From Mitsuokella sp. oral taxon 131 str. W9106 (GTDB taxonomy: Bacteria; Bacillota; Negativicutes; Selenomonadales; Selenomonadaceae), in assembly GCF_000469545.1 (NCBI RefSeq), contig NZ_KI273050.1, positions 62,001 to 126,000 of the forward strand: 64,000 nucleotides of DNA. Direction: 5' to 3'. Below the pieces are notes generated by a model. That model searched no databases. It was not told where the DNA came from and saw only the letters and a program-made list of their open reading frames with translations. Below are positions 36,941 to 46,040 of this stretch, piece by piece (the first letter of the stretch is position 1; each line of letters starts with the position of its first letter). Position numbers and translations under genes: made by a program.

Positions 36941-39900
36941 GTGCAGCCGCCGAAGATACTGGACAATAAGCAACAGGGGCGCGTGATTGACGAGCTTCGC
37001 CCAGGGCTGCGCCCGGGGGCGAAACTCGCCGTCATCTCTGCTTACTTTACGATTTACGCCTACGAAGCGCTCAAAAAAGAACTTGCCGGTATCAAGGAAA
37101 TGCGGTTCATCTTCACTACGCCTTCCTACATCAAGCAGAAGAGTGATTTTCAACGAGAGTTCTACATCGCTTCCCGCAGTATGGGAAATCGTCTCTCCGG
37201 CAACGATTTCGAGCTGAAGCTCCGCAACAAGCTGACCCAATCTGCCATTGCCAAGGAATGCGCTGAATGGCTTCGGAAGAAGGTGCGCATCAAATCCTAC
37301 CGGGAAACGAACCCTGCTCAGATGCGCCTCGCCTATGTGGAGAATGAAGACCCCGAGCAGGATATCGCCATTCAGGGCACGGTGGACTTTTCCAGTGACG
37401 GGCTGGGGCTGACGCCTTCGCTGCGCAATGATGCCAACACCTGTATGTACGGACGTAGCGCAACACAAGGCTTCCTGCAGCTTTTTGACGGAATCTGGGA
37501 CAATCCTGCCGCTGTTGAAGATGTGACGGAAAAGGTTCTCTCGGAGATGGAGGTTCTCTACAAGGAAAATACGCCGGAGGCCGTCTACTTCATTACCCTT
37601 TACCACATCTTTGAGGCATATCTCGGAGAGCTGACCGAGGAGACGATCATCAAGACCAGGACGGGCATCAAGGAGTCCCTTGTCTGGAACAAGCTCTACA
37701 AGTTCCAGCGGGATGGCGTCATGGGCGCCATTGACAAAATTGAAAAGTACGGCGGCTGCATTATCGCTGACAGCGTTGGCCTCGGCAAGACCTTCACGGC
37801 GCTCGCCATCATCAAATACTATGAGTTGAGGAATGACCGGGTACTCGTCCTTGCACCAAAGAAGCTCCGGGAAAACTGGACGATTTATACCCAAAACGAC
37901 AAGCGCAATATCTTCGTCGCCGATCGCTTTAACTACGATGTATTGAATCACACCGACCTTAGCCGCTACAAGGGAATGTCCGGGGCGATCAATCTTTCCA
38001 CGCTCAACTGGGAAAATTATGATTTCATCGTTATCGATGAGAGTCACAATTTCCGCAACAACATCCCGCACAACGACCGCAAGACTCGATATGAGAGACT
38101 CATGGAGGATATTATCAAAGCAGGAGTGCGGACAAAGGTGCTGATGCTCTCCGCTACCCCCGTGAACAATCGAATGAACGACATCAAGAATCAGATTGCC
38201 TTCATCACCGAGGGAAGAAACGATGCCTTGAAGAAGGCAGGCATCCCCAGCATAGAATTTACCTTGCGCAAGGCGCAGCTGGTGTTTAATAAATGGTCGG
38301 AACTGCCGGAGCAGGAACGCACGACCAAGCGATTTGTGGAAATGATGGATTTGGACTATTTCAAACTGCTGGACACCCTTACCATCGCTCGCTCCCGCAA
38401 ACACATCGAAAAGTATTACAACATCGCAGAAATCGGCAGATTTCCCACCCGCCTCAAGCCCATCAATGAATGTGCGGAAATCGATACAATGGGCGAATTC
38501 CCGCCCATTGGCGTGGTCAACAAAATGATTCGCCGCCTGACCCTGGGACTTTATGCGCCGCTGCGCTATATACGCCCGGAGAAGCGCCGCGCCTATGAAA
38601 ACCGCTACGATAGGAGCGTAGCGGGGGGGAAGAGCGTATTCAGACAGTCTGACCGCGAAAACCAGTTGGTACAGCTCATGCGCGTGAATCTCCTAAAGCG
38701 CATGGAAAGCTCCATTCATTCCTTCGCGTTGACCGTGGAGAAAATCGCGCGGCGCATTGCCGACACGCTGGCGGTCATCGAATGCCACGAGGGGGAATAC
38801 CATGCCGAGCTGAATATCGAGGAATTGGATTTTGACGAGGAAGGATTGGACACGCAGGATCTCGTTTTTGGCAGCAAGATCAAGGTGCTGCTTCAAGATA
38901 TGGATCTCATCAAATGGCGTCAAGACTTGGAGCAGGATGCGGAGGAACTTGCCGAAATCCTCAAGAGTGCCAAAGTCATTACACCTCAGCGCGACAACAA
39001 GCTTCAGACACTCAAGAACCGCATTGCCCGTAAAGTCGAGAATCCCATCAACCCCGGCAACGGCAAGCTCATCATTTTCACCGCCTTTGCCGATACGGCA
39101 GAGTATCTGTACCAAAACATTGCTCCCGCTATGGAAAGCTCCGGGATATACGCCGCTTTGGTAACGGGTGGCTCGGAGAGCAATAAATCCACTCTTCCCA
39201 TTCCTGCCGCTTTGCGGCGGAGCGTCAGACTTTCCGACCTCAATACGGTGCTGACGCTGTTTTCTCCTGCTTCAAAGGAAGGAAAAAACATCTTCCCCGA
39301 TATGCAGGAAGAGATCGACATCCTGATTGCGACGGACTGCATCTCGGAAGGTCAGAACCTGCAGGATTGTGACTATCTGATCAACTACGACATCCACTGG
39401 AATCCTGTGCGCATCATTCAGCGTTTCGGGCGTATCGACCGCATCGGCTCGAAAAATGAAGTGATACAGCTCGTAAACTTCTGGCCGACGGAAGATTTGG
39501 ACGCCTATATCGATCTTGCCGAGCGGGTAAAGGGACGCATGGTGCTTTTAGATGTCTCTGCCACGGGAGAAGAAAATATCATCGACGAGCAAAAAAACAA
39601 GGAAATGAATGACCTTGCGTATCGCAAGAAACAACTCCAAAAACTCCAAAATGAAGTGGTTGACTTGGAAGATATTTCCGGCGGCATTTCCATCACGGAC
39701 TTGACTTTCAATGACTTCAAGATCGATCTCATGGAGTACATGAAAGAACACGAGGAAGAACTATCCCATGCACCGAGCGGACTCTACGCCATAGCGAGGA
39801 TTTCCGACAATCTCCGCGATACGGTGCAGCCCGGTGTGATTTTCGTGCTGCGTCAAATCAAGGGCGCACGGCAGACGAAAGAGCAAAATCCCCTCTTTCC

Positions 39901-40228
39901 CTATTATCTCGCCTATATCACCGAGGATGGCAAGGTGGAGGCGAATTTTCTGCAAGCGAAACAGGTGCTGGACTATCTGAAGAAATTCTGTTCGGGGCAA
40001 AAGACGGTTGCCAAGGATTTGGCAGATGTGTTCAATGCCGAGACTAAGCACGGGCGGCGCATGGAGAAATATTCCGCGCTGCTGACCAAGTCCATCGAGG
40101 ATCTGATCGGCAAAAAGCAGGAAGTGAGGGTCGCCAGTCTCTTCAGCAAGGGCGGCACAGCGATGCCCCAAAGTTTCGATGACGGCATGGCGGATTTTGA
40201 GCTGGTAGATTTTGTGGTGCTGAAATGA
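36941..40228 (+). CDS. PLD-like/SNF2-type helicase of the restriction-modification cluster
   Basis: A 1095-residue protein. Residues about 15-190 resemble a phospholipase-D-like nuclease domain, but the usual HxK is not visible where expected (QMRLAYV), so it may be inactive. A superfamily-2 helicase follows: Walker A DSVGLGKT near 277, VIDESHNF near 365 (DESH box), LSATPVNNR as motif III, and QRFGRIDRIGS as motif VI near 827. GTG 36941 is preceded by AAGGGGG. It overlaps the next gene by 4 bp and opens a four-gene operon. It probably translocates on or remodels DNA or chases methylation status; its exact role is unknown. Confidence 0.88.
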   Translation: MQPPKILDNKQQGRVIDELRPGLRPGAKLAVISAYFTIYAYEALKKELAGIKEMRFIFTTPSYIKQKSDFQREFYIASRSMGNRLSGNDFELKLRNKLTQSAIAKECAEWLRKKVRIKSYRETNPAQMRLAYVENEDPEQDIAIQGTVDFSSDGLGLTPSLRNDANTCMYGRSATQGFLQLFDGIWDNPAAVEDVTEKVLSEMEVLYKENTPEAVYFITLYHIFEAYLGELTEETIIKTRTGIKESLVWNKLYKFQRDGVMGAIDKIEKYGGCIIADSVGLGKTFTALAIIKYYELRNDRVLVLAPKKLRENWTIYTQNDKRNIFVADRFNYDVLNHTDLSRYKGMSGAINLSTLNWENYDFIVIDESHNFRNNIPHNDRKTRYERLMEDIIKAGVRTKVLMLSATPVNNRMNDIKNQIAFITEGRNDALKKAGIPSIEFTLRKAQLVFNKWSELPEQERTTKRFVEMMDLDYFKLLDTLTIARSRKHIEKYYNIAEIGRFPTRLKPINECAEIDTMGEFPPIGVVNKMIRRLTLGLYAPLRYIRPEKRRAYENRYDRSVAGGKSVFRQSDRENQLVQLMRVNLLKRMESSIHSFALTVEKIARRIADTLAVIECHEGEYHAELNIEELDFDEEGLDTQDLVFGSKIKVLLQDMDLIKWRQDLEQDAEELAEILKSAKVITPQRDNKLQTLKNRIARKVENPINPGNGKLIIFTAFADTAEYLYQNIAPAMESSGIYAALVTGGSESNKSTLPIPAALRRSVRLSDLNTVLTLFSPASKEGKNIFPDMQEEIDILIATDCISEGQNLQDCDYLINYDIHWNPVRIIQRFGRIDRIGSKNEVIQLVNFWPTEDLDAYIDLAERVKGRMVLLDVSATGEENIIDEQKNKEMNDLAYRKKQLQKLQNEVVDLEDISGGISITDLTFNDFKIDLMEYMKEHEEELSHAPSGLYAIARISDNLRDTVQPGVIFVLRQIKGARQTKEQNPLFPYYLAYITEDGKVEANFLQAKQVLDYLKKFCSGQKTVAKDLADVFNAETKHGRRMEKYSALLTKSIEDLIGKKQEVRVASLFSKGGTAMPQSFDDGMADFELVDFVVLK

Positions 40229-40953
40229 CGATTTATGAAAAATTGAACTTGAGCGATCATGCCCGCATGGATCGGGTCGTGGCAAAAAAGCAGTTTTATG
40301 AGAGCGGGGGACTATCCTCTGCCGATAAGAAAATCTTTGACCATGCGGAGAAAATGTATTGGCGGTATGCGCTCAAAACGGAAAACGCCTTTATTCAACC
40401 ATTTGCCGATGAGGAACGGGACTATCCCGAAATCGAAGTGATGGAAGTCGTTCTTCGCGAGGAAAAGCAACTGAAGCGGCTTGCTGAAATCATCTTTCGG
40501 TCAATTCCTTACCCCATGCTGCTTTTCTTCGTCCTAGGCGACAAGATACAGCTTTGGCTGGGGAAGCTGCGAAAAAATCAAGCGGACAGCAGCCGTATGA
40601 CCTTGACGGCGATGGAGCAGACAGAATGGCTTGCGGAAGACGATGGTTTTTGGGAAGGCTTGTCCCTTAAGAGAATGCCCTCGACGAATTTTTGCGCCCT
40701 GTATGAGGCGTGGTTCGATGCGGTCAGCCGCCGTCATTTGACGGAAGTTGGGATTTCTGCGCAAGGAATATCCGGCGAGGCGGCACGGGAAACGATGAAC
40801 CAACTTCAAAAGATCGAGCAGGAAATAACGAGTCTTCGCGGTCAGATGAAGAAGGAAAGTCAATTCAACCGCAAGCTGGAAATCAATACGAAACTGCAGA
40901 AACTCAAGCGCGAAAAAGCAAATATCATGGAGCAAGGGAGCGGAGAGACATGA
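40225..40953 (+). CDS. DUF4391-like protein of the restriction-modification cluster
   Basis: A 242-residue protein without membrane segments. KKQFYESGGLSSADKKIFDHAEKMYWRYALK near the N-terminus matches the opening I associate with DUF4391. The C-terminus (about 190-240) is a charged coiled coil. It starts in an ATGA overlap with the helicase gene and ends in another with mod, so the three are translated together. From memory such proteins recur beside Mod/Res pairs, but their function is unknown. A linker or specificity role between helicase and methyltransferase is conceivable. Confidence 0.65.
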   Translation: MTIYEKLNLSDHARMDRVVAKKQFYESGGLSSADKKIFDHAEKMYWRYALKTENAFIQPFADEERDYPEIEVMEVVLREEKQLKRLAEIIFRSIPYPMLLFFVLGDKIQLWLGKLRKNQADSSRMTLTAMEQTEWLAEDDGFWEGLSLKRMPSTNFCALYEAWFDAVSRRHLTEVGISAQGISGEAARETMNQLQKIEQEITSLRGQMKKESQFNRKLEINTKLQKLKREKANIMEQGSGET

Positions 40954-42809
40954 AAAAATTAGCGGGAGAATCCCTAAATATCATGGAAGAAAATCTGGCG
41001 GCGATGCAGCAGCTTTTTCCCGAAGCCTTCGAGGAAGGCAAGATCGATTTTGACGTCCTGCGCCAACTGCTGGGCGACTATGTGGACGATGAGGAAGAAC
41101 GCTACAGCTTCCGCTGGAACGGCAAGGGCAAGGCGCTCCGCCTTTCGCAGACACCCTCGACCGGCACTTTGCGTCCGTGCAAGGAGGAGAGCAAGGACTG
41201 GAACACGACCGAGAACCTCTATATCGAGGGCGACAACCTCGAAGTCTTGAAGCTCCTGCAAAAAAGCTATCATGGCAAGGTGAAAATGATATATATCGAT
41301 CCACCCTACAACACGGGAAAAGATTTTGTTTACAAGGACGATTTTCGCGATAATGTTGCAAACTATAAGCGGATTACAGGGCAGGTCGATGACGAGGGAA
41401 AGCCTATAGGAACACAAAAGGAAAGTGATGGAAAATTTCATACAAACTGGCTGAATATGATTTATCCTCGATTACGTTTAGCTCGTAATTTGCTTTGCGA
41501 GGATGGCGTATTGTTTATTTCTATTGATTACAATGAAAATTTTAATATGCGTTTAGTTGCTAATTCTGTTTTTGGTGAAAACCATTTTATTGGAGAAATT
41601 TATTGGGAGTCAAAAACCAAGTCTCAGAATACACAAACATCTTATAATAAATTGCAACCTAAAGAAGAAATGATACTTGTATATTCGAGGCAAGAGAAAC
41701 GAAGATTCCATCTATTGGAGCGTTCTATAAAGGAATACCCAGAACGAGATGAACGCGGAGCTTTCCGATGCTATCCCATTGAGGTAATGAATGCGACAGG
41801 AGTTCGTGGACGAGAAAGTATGATTTTTGAAATTAGCGATGGAGTTTCCACTGTTTGCCCGCCTGCGGGCAAACAGTGGAAACTTGGTCAAGATCAAGTT
41901 GCCACTTATAAAGATGCAGGAGATTTATATATAAAAAGAGGAAAAGCTATTATTAAAATGCGACCTGAATATGAACGAACTGAAACCACTGAACCTTTTT
42001 GGGGATTTTTCAGTAAAGAAATGGGAACCGCAGAAAGCGCTAAAAAGGAATTAAATGTGCTTGTTTCTCACAATGGATTTGATACAGTAAAACCCGTTGC
42101 GATCATAGAGCGTCTTATGTATCATGCAATGGATAATCAAGATATAGTACTCGACTTTTTTTCCGGCTCTGCTACCACCGCTCATGCTGTAATGAACCTC
42201 AATGCCGAAGATGGCGGCAATCGTCGCTTTATTCTTGTTCAGCTTCCTGAAACTACACCTGTGGATTCTGAAGCTCGTAAGGCAGGCTATGAAAATATCT
42301 GCGAAATCGGCAAGGAGCGCATTCGTCGTGCGGGGGAGAAGATCAAGGCGGAGTGCGAGGATGCAGAGCGGGCGGCATCGCTCGATATTGGCTTCAAGGT
42401 GTTCAAGCTCGACAGCTCGAATTTGCAGAAGTGGCAGCCGCAGCCCGAGGATTTGCTCGCATCCTTGCAAGAGAGCATGGACAACTTCCTGCCCGACCGC
42501 ACGAATCTGGATGTCGTCTATGAGATCGCGCTGAAGCTCGGACTCGACCTCTCATACGAGGTTGAGGAACGCGAGGCAGACGGTCAGACCATCTACGTCA
42601 TCGGTGCGGGCGCGCTGATGATTTGTCTTGATTCGCAGATTTCCGCGGAGACGGCAGAGGCTCTGCTCAAGCTTCATGAGGAGTACAAGCCTGAGACGTG
42701 GCAGGTCGTTTTCCGCGATACGGGATTCCTCTCCGATCAGGAGAAGACGAACATCAAGGAAACGCTCAAGAGTGCGGGGCTTGATGAAGACGCTTTCATT
42801 TCGATCTAG
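40950..42809 (+). CDS. mod: type III-like DNA methyltransferase (Mod)
   Basis: A 619-residue beta-class adenine methyltransferase. The catalytic motif IV DPPYNTGKDF lies near 117 and comes before the AdoMet motif I region DFFSGSATTAHAVMN near 403, the order seen in type III Mod proteins. The target-recognition domain lies between, including VCPPAGKQWKL, a common Mod feature. Its DNA (about 41285-42290) is far more AT-rich than both ends of the gene, which suggests domain exchange. ATG 40950 follows GGAGAG in an ATGA overlap. With Res it should modify one strand of a short asymmetric site, which I cannot predict. Confidence 0.93.
   Translation: MKKLAGESLNIMEENLAAMQQLFPEAFEEGKIDFDVLRQLLGDYVDDEEERYSFRWNGKGKALRLSQTPSTGTLRPCKEESKDWNTTENLYIEGDNLEVLKLLQKSYHGKVKMIYIDPPYNTGKDFVYKDDFRDNVANYKRITGQVDDEGKPIGTQKESDGKFHTNWLNMIYPRLRLARNLLCEDGVLFISIDYNENFNMRLVANSVFGENHFIGEIYWESKTKSQNTQTSYNKLQPKEEMILVYSRQEKRRFHLLERSIKEYPERDERGAFRCYPIEVMNATGVRGRESMIFEISDGVSTVCPPAGKQWKLGQDQVATYKDAGDLYIKRGKAIIKMRPEYERTETTEPFWGFFSKEMGTAESAKKELNVLVSHNGFDTVKPVAIIERLMYHAMDNQDIVLDFFSGSATTAHAVMNLNAEDGGNRRFILVQLPETTPVDSEARKAGYENICEIGKERIRRAGEKIKAECEDAERAASLDIGFKVFKLDSSNLQKWQPQPEDLLASLQESMDNFLPDRTNLDVVYEIALKLGLDLSYEVEEREADGQTIYVIGAGALMICLDSQISAETAEALLKLHEEYKPETWQVVFRDTGFLSDQEKTNIKETLKSAGLDEDAFISI
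41844..41883 (+). repeat. perfect 19-bp inverted repeat inside mod
   Basis: GTTTCCACTGTTTGCCCGC (41844-41862), a 2-base loop CT, and its exact complement at 41865-41883. It lies in the AT-rich target-recognition segment and encodes VSTVCPPAGKQWK, itself a family-typical stretch, so it is coding as well as structural. Much stronger than expected by chance in coding DNA. Confidence 0.9.
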
Positions 42810-42822
42810 GGGGGGACGTAGG

Positions 42823-45800
42823 ATGAAGCTGCAATTCGATCCTTCCCTCACGTATCAGCAGGAGGCCGTTGCCGCCGTCTGCGATGTGTTTGAGGGACAG
42901 ACGGCGAAGCCGGCGCTTTTTACGGTAGCCGATAATCTGGAAGAGCAATTCGCCGCAGGACAGAACCTCTACAGCACGCAGCAGGGCGTTGGGAATCTTC
43001 TGCGTCTTGACCAGGAAGATCTGCTGAAAAATGTGCGTGCCGTTCAAGCGCGGCACGGCCTGCCGCAGTCGGAACGTCTCGGGCAGGAATTGCATTTCGA
43101 TATCGAGATGGAGACGGGCACGGGCAAGACGTACGTCTATCTGCGCACCTTGTTGGAACTGAACAAGCGATACGGCTTCACGAAGTTCGCCATCGTCGTG
43201 CCGAGCAACGCCATCAAAGAGGGCGTGAAGAAGACGCTCGACATCACGAAGGAGCATTTTCGTGAGCTTTACAACAATGTGACGTACGATTATTTCGTCT
43301 ATGACAGCGACCATATCGAGAAGATTCGCGACTTCGCCGTGAACACGGACATCCAGATCATGGTCATCATCATCGACGCTTTTCAGAAGAAAATGAACCT
43401 CATCAATCGCGACAACGACAAGAAGTTCGGCGGGGCGCGTCCCATCGAGCTGCTGCGCGAGACGAATCCCATCGTCGTCATCGACGAGCCGCAGTCGACG
43501 ATCAGCACGGACAAACAGTTGGAAGCCGTGCGAAGCCTCAATCCGCTTTGCACCCTGCGCTATTCAGCGACGCCCGTGCGCGTGGAGAACAAGCTCTACA
43601 AGCTCGACGCCGTCGACAGCTTCAACAAGAAGCTCGTCAAGGGCATCGAGGTCGACAGCTTCGCCGTCCAGGACGCGCATAACGACGCCTATTTCTGCCT
43701 GAAGTCAGTGGACAACCGAAAGGCGCCGATCACGGCGAAGATCGAGCTCGACAAGAAGATGAAGAGCGGCGCTGTCCAGCGCAAGACGGTCATGGTGCGT
43801 CAAGGCGACGACATCTACGAGAAATCGGGCGGGCGCGGCGTCTATGCAGGCTATATCGTCAACGATATCTATTGCGGTGCAGGCGAGGAGTACGTCGACT
43901 TCACCTCGCGCCCCGAGGTGCTGCATCTTCATGAAGTTGTCGGAGAGATTCATGCCGATGCGATCAAGCGCCAGCAGATGCGTGCGACTATCGAGGAGCA
44001 TCTTGAGAAGGAATTGCTTCTGCAGCCGAAGGGAATCAAGGTTCTGAGCCTGTTCTTCATCGACAAGGTGGCGAATTACCGTGAGTATGATGACGAGGTG
44101 GCGCATAAGGGGAAATATGCGCTTTGGTTTGAAGAGATATACCGCGATCTGATTGGAAAGCCGAAGTATAAGGAATTGCGCAAGGCGTTTCATGGCGCAG
44201 AGGTGGAAGCCGACCTGGTGCATGACGGCTATTTTTCCGCAGACAAGGGCAGCAAGGAGAAGCCTGGGAAGTGGAAGGACACTAAGGGAAATGCGACGGG
44301 AGATGAAAGTACCTACAACCTCATCATGAAAGAGAAGGAAAAGCTCCTGTCCTTCGACTGCAAGGTGCGCTTCATCTTTTCCCATTCGGCGCTCAAGGAA
44401 GGCTGGGACAATCCCAATGTCTTTCAGATCTGCACATTGAATGAGACGGCGAGCGTGATAAAGAAGCGGCAGGAGATCGGGCGCGGTCTAAGGCTTTGCG
44501 TCAATCAGAAGGGAGAACGCCAATACGATCGGAGCGTGAACATCCTCACGGTCATCGCGAACGAGAGCTATGATGAATTTGCCGCCGCCCTGCAGAGGGA
44601 GTATCAGGAGGAGGGCATTCTTTTCGGCGTTTTGGATCTTGCCGATTTTACGGAACTCGTCGTGCCCGATGAAAAGGGCGAGGAAAATGCGCTGGGGCTG
44701 GAAAAGGCGAAGAAGATCATCGCTTTTTTCCGTGAGCGCGAATATATTGATGCCATGGGCAAGGTACAGGACAACCTGCGCCGCGATTTGAAGCAGGGGG
44801 AGCTGCATCTTCCCGAGGAATTGGAGCCTTGCCGCAAGGAGATCGAAGACCTCTGCCGCCGCGCCTGCGGCAGGCTGCCGATTCAGGACGCGCGGAAGCG
44901 CGAGAAGGTCGAGCTGAATAAGGAAGTGTATCTGTCGGAAGATTTCAAAGAACTCTGGGACAAAATCAAGTGGAAGACGCGATACCGCGTGGTTTTCTCC
45001 ACGGATAAACTGATGGAGGAATGCCGCAAGGAGATGGCGGCGGAGCTCAAGGTTGCTGCTGCGAAAATCGTTCAGACGAGGGCGGAAGTGACGATCGAGG
45101 AGGCGGGCGTGCAGACGAGGACGATCCTTGCGGGCAGGGCGAGGGATGCGCATGAGCACGAGGGCGCCTTGCCCGATGTCGTCGCCTATCTGCAGAACGA
45201 GACAAACCTCACGCGCCGTACCATCGTGGAACTCCTGACGGGCAGGCGGCGCATGGCGGACGGCACATGGAAGCCCTTCGACAAGTACGGCGATCGCCTC
45301 GAAGCTTTCCGCCGCAATCCGCAGCTTTTCATGGAGAAGACGGCGAAGATCGTGCGCAAGGTCATGAAGGGGTTGCTCGTTGCCGGCATCCGCTATGAGC
45401 GCCTCGGCGATACAGAGTTTTATCGACAGGAGCTTTTCGCCTCGGAGGAGCTGCAGGGCTATTTGGAAAGCAATATGATGAAGAGCACGAGATCGCCCTA
45501 CAACTACATCATCTACGACAGCAAGAATGAGCGGAATTTTGCCAAGCATTTTGAAGACGATCGCGATGTGAAATGCTTCGCGAAGCTCCCCGCATGGTTC
45601 AAGATTTCGACGCCGCTCGGCGCCTATAATCCCGACTGGGCAATTCTCTTTGATATTGACGGTGAGAAGAAACTGTATTTCGTTGTGGAGACGAAGGGCA
45701 ATGTGGATGCAGAGCATCTGCGGCCTGTAGAAAAGGAGAAAATCCATTGCGGCAAAGCCCACTTCCGCGCGTTGGGCAAAGAGGCAGCTTTTGCGGCGAT

Positions 45801-45840
45801 TGATGATTACGAGAAATTCAGAACGAATGTATGCATATGA
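42823..45840 (+). CDS. res: type III-like restriction subunit (Res), helicase plus PD-(D/E)XK nuclease
   Basis: A 1005-residue protein. The helicase core has Walker A METGTGKT near 97, VIDEPQ near 220 (DEPQ box), SHSALKEGWDNPNVFQICTL and QEIGRGLRL near 550. The C-terminal nuclease shows YNPDWAI and VVETKGN (about 935-965), a PD-(D/E)XK signature. Type III Res acts with Mod: it senses two unmethylated sites and cuts. ATG 42823 follows a G-rich Shine-Dalgarno (GGGGGGGA), 13 bp after mod. The gene is intact and its codon use is GC-rich like the chromosome. Confidence 0.94.
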   Translation: MKLQFDPSLTYQQEAVAAVCDVFEGQTAKPALFTVADNLEEQFAAGQNLYSTQQGVGNLLRLDQEDLLKNVRAVQARHGLPQSERLGQELHFDIEMETGTGKTYVYLRTLLELNKRYGFTKFAIVVPSNAIKEGVKKTLDITKEHFRELYNNVTYDYFVYDSDHIEKIRDFAVNTDIQIMVIIIDAFQKKMNLINRDNDKKFGGARPIELLRETNPIVVIDEPQSTISTDKQLEAVRSLNPLCTLRYSATPVRVENKLYKLDAVDSFNKKLVKGIEVDSFAVQDAHNDAYFCLKSVDNRKAPITAKIELDKKMKSGAVQRKTVMVRQGDDIYEKSGGRGVYAGYIVNDIYCGAGEEYVDFTSRPEVLHLHEVVGEIHADAIKRQQMRATIEEHLEKELLLQPKGIKVLSLFFIDKVANYREYDDEVAHKGKYALWFEEIYRDLIGKPKYKELRKAFHGAEVEADLVHDGYFSADKGSKEKPGKWKDTKGNATGDESTYNLIMKEKEKLLSFDCKVRFIFSHSALKEGWDNPNVFQICTLNETASVIKKRQEIGRGLRLCVNQKGERQYDRSVNILTVIANESYDEFAAALQREYQEEGILFGVLDLADFTELVVPDEKGEENALGLEKAKKIIAFFREREYIDAMGKVQDNLRRDLKQGELHLPEELEPCRKEIEDLCRRACGRLPIQDARKREKVELNKEVYLSEDFKELWDKIKWKTRYRVVFSTDKLMEECRKEMAAELKVAAAKIVQTRAEVTIEEAGVQTRTILAGRARDAHEHEGALPDVVAYLQNETNLTRRTIVELLTGRRRMADGTWKPFDKYGDRLEAFRRNPQLFMEKTAKIVRKVMKGLLVAGIRYERLGDTEFYRQELFASEELQGYLESNMMKSTRSPYNYIIYDSKNERNFAKHFEDDRDVKCFAKLPAWFKISTPLGAYNPDWAILFDIDGEKKLYFVVETKGNVDAEHLRPVEKEKIHCGKAHFRALGKEAAFAAIDDYEKFRTNVCI

Positions 45841-45886
45841 GAAAAATCGTGCGTTTCTGTAAGCTGTAGCCATAAATCATTCTCAG

Positions 45887-45926
45887 AGCAAATCCTATCA
45901 GGAGTTTATTATGTGGGATTTGCTTT
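45887..45926 (+). terminator. probable terminator after res
   Basis: AGCAAATCC pairs with GGATTTGCT (9 bp) across a 20-base loop, followed by only TT before GG. The tail is short, so it is moderate evidence. Confidence 0.5.
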
Positions 45927-45961
45927 GGAAATTTACTCAAAAAATCTCGAAATAAAATGCA

Positions 45962-45990
45962 TTGAAGGGAATAGGAATATGAAGTATAAT
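45962..45990 (+). promoter_or_regulatory. sigma-A promoter of rnhB
   Basis: TTGAAG (45962-45967), a 17-bp spacer and TATAAT (45985-45990), about 50 bp before rnhB in very AT-rich DNA. Confidence 0.75.
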
Positions 45991-46040
45991 AATACAATAT
46001 AATATTTCTCCAAAAATGGATTTATCATCGGAACGTTTTT

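Noticed and set aside
36863-38404. 513-codon open frame on the minus strand opposite the helicase gene
   Set aside because: The helicase frame has clear Walker and motif VI sequences; the antisense frame shows no motif and has no promoter or ribosome site.
44488-45873. 461-codon minus-strand frame opposite res
   Set aside because: The Res nuclease motif and helicase motifs occupy the plus strand; the antisense product is unlike any known family.
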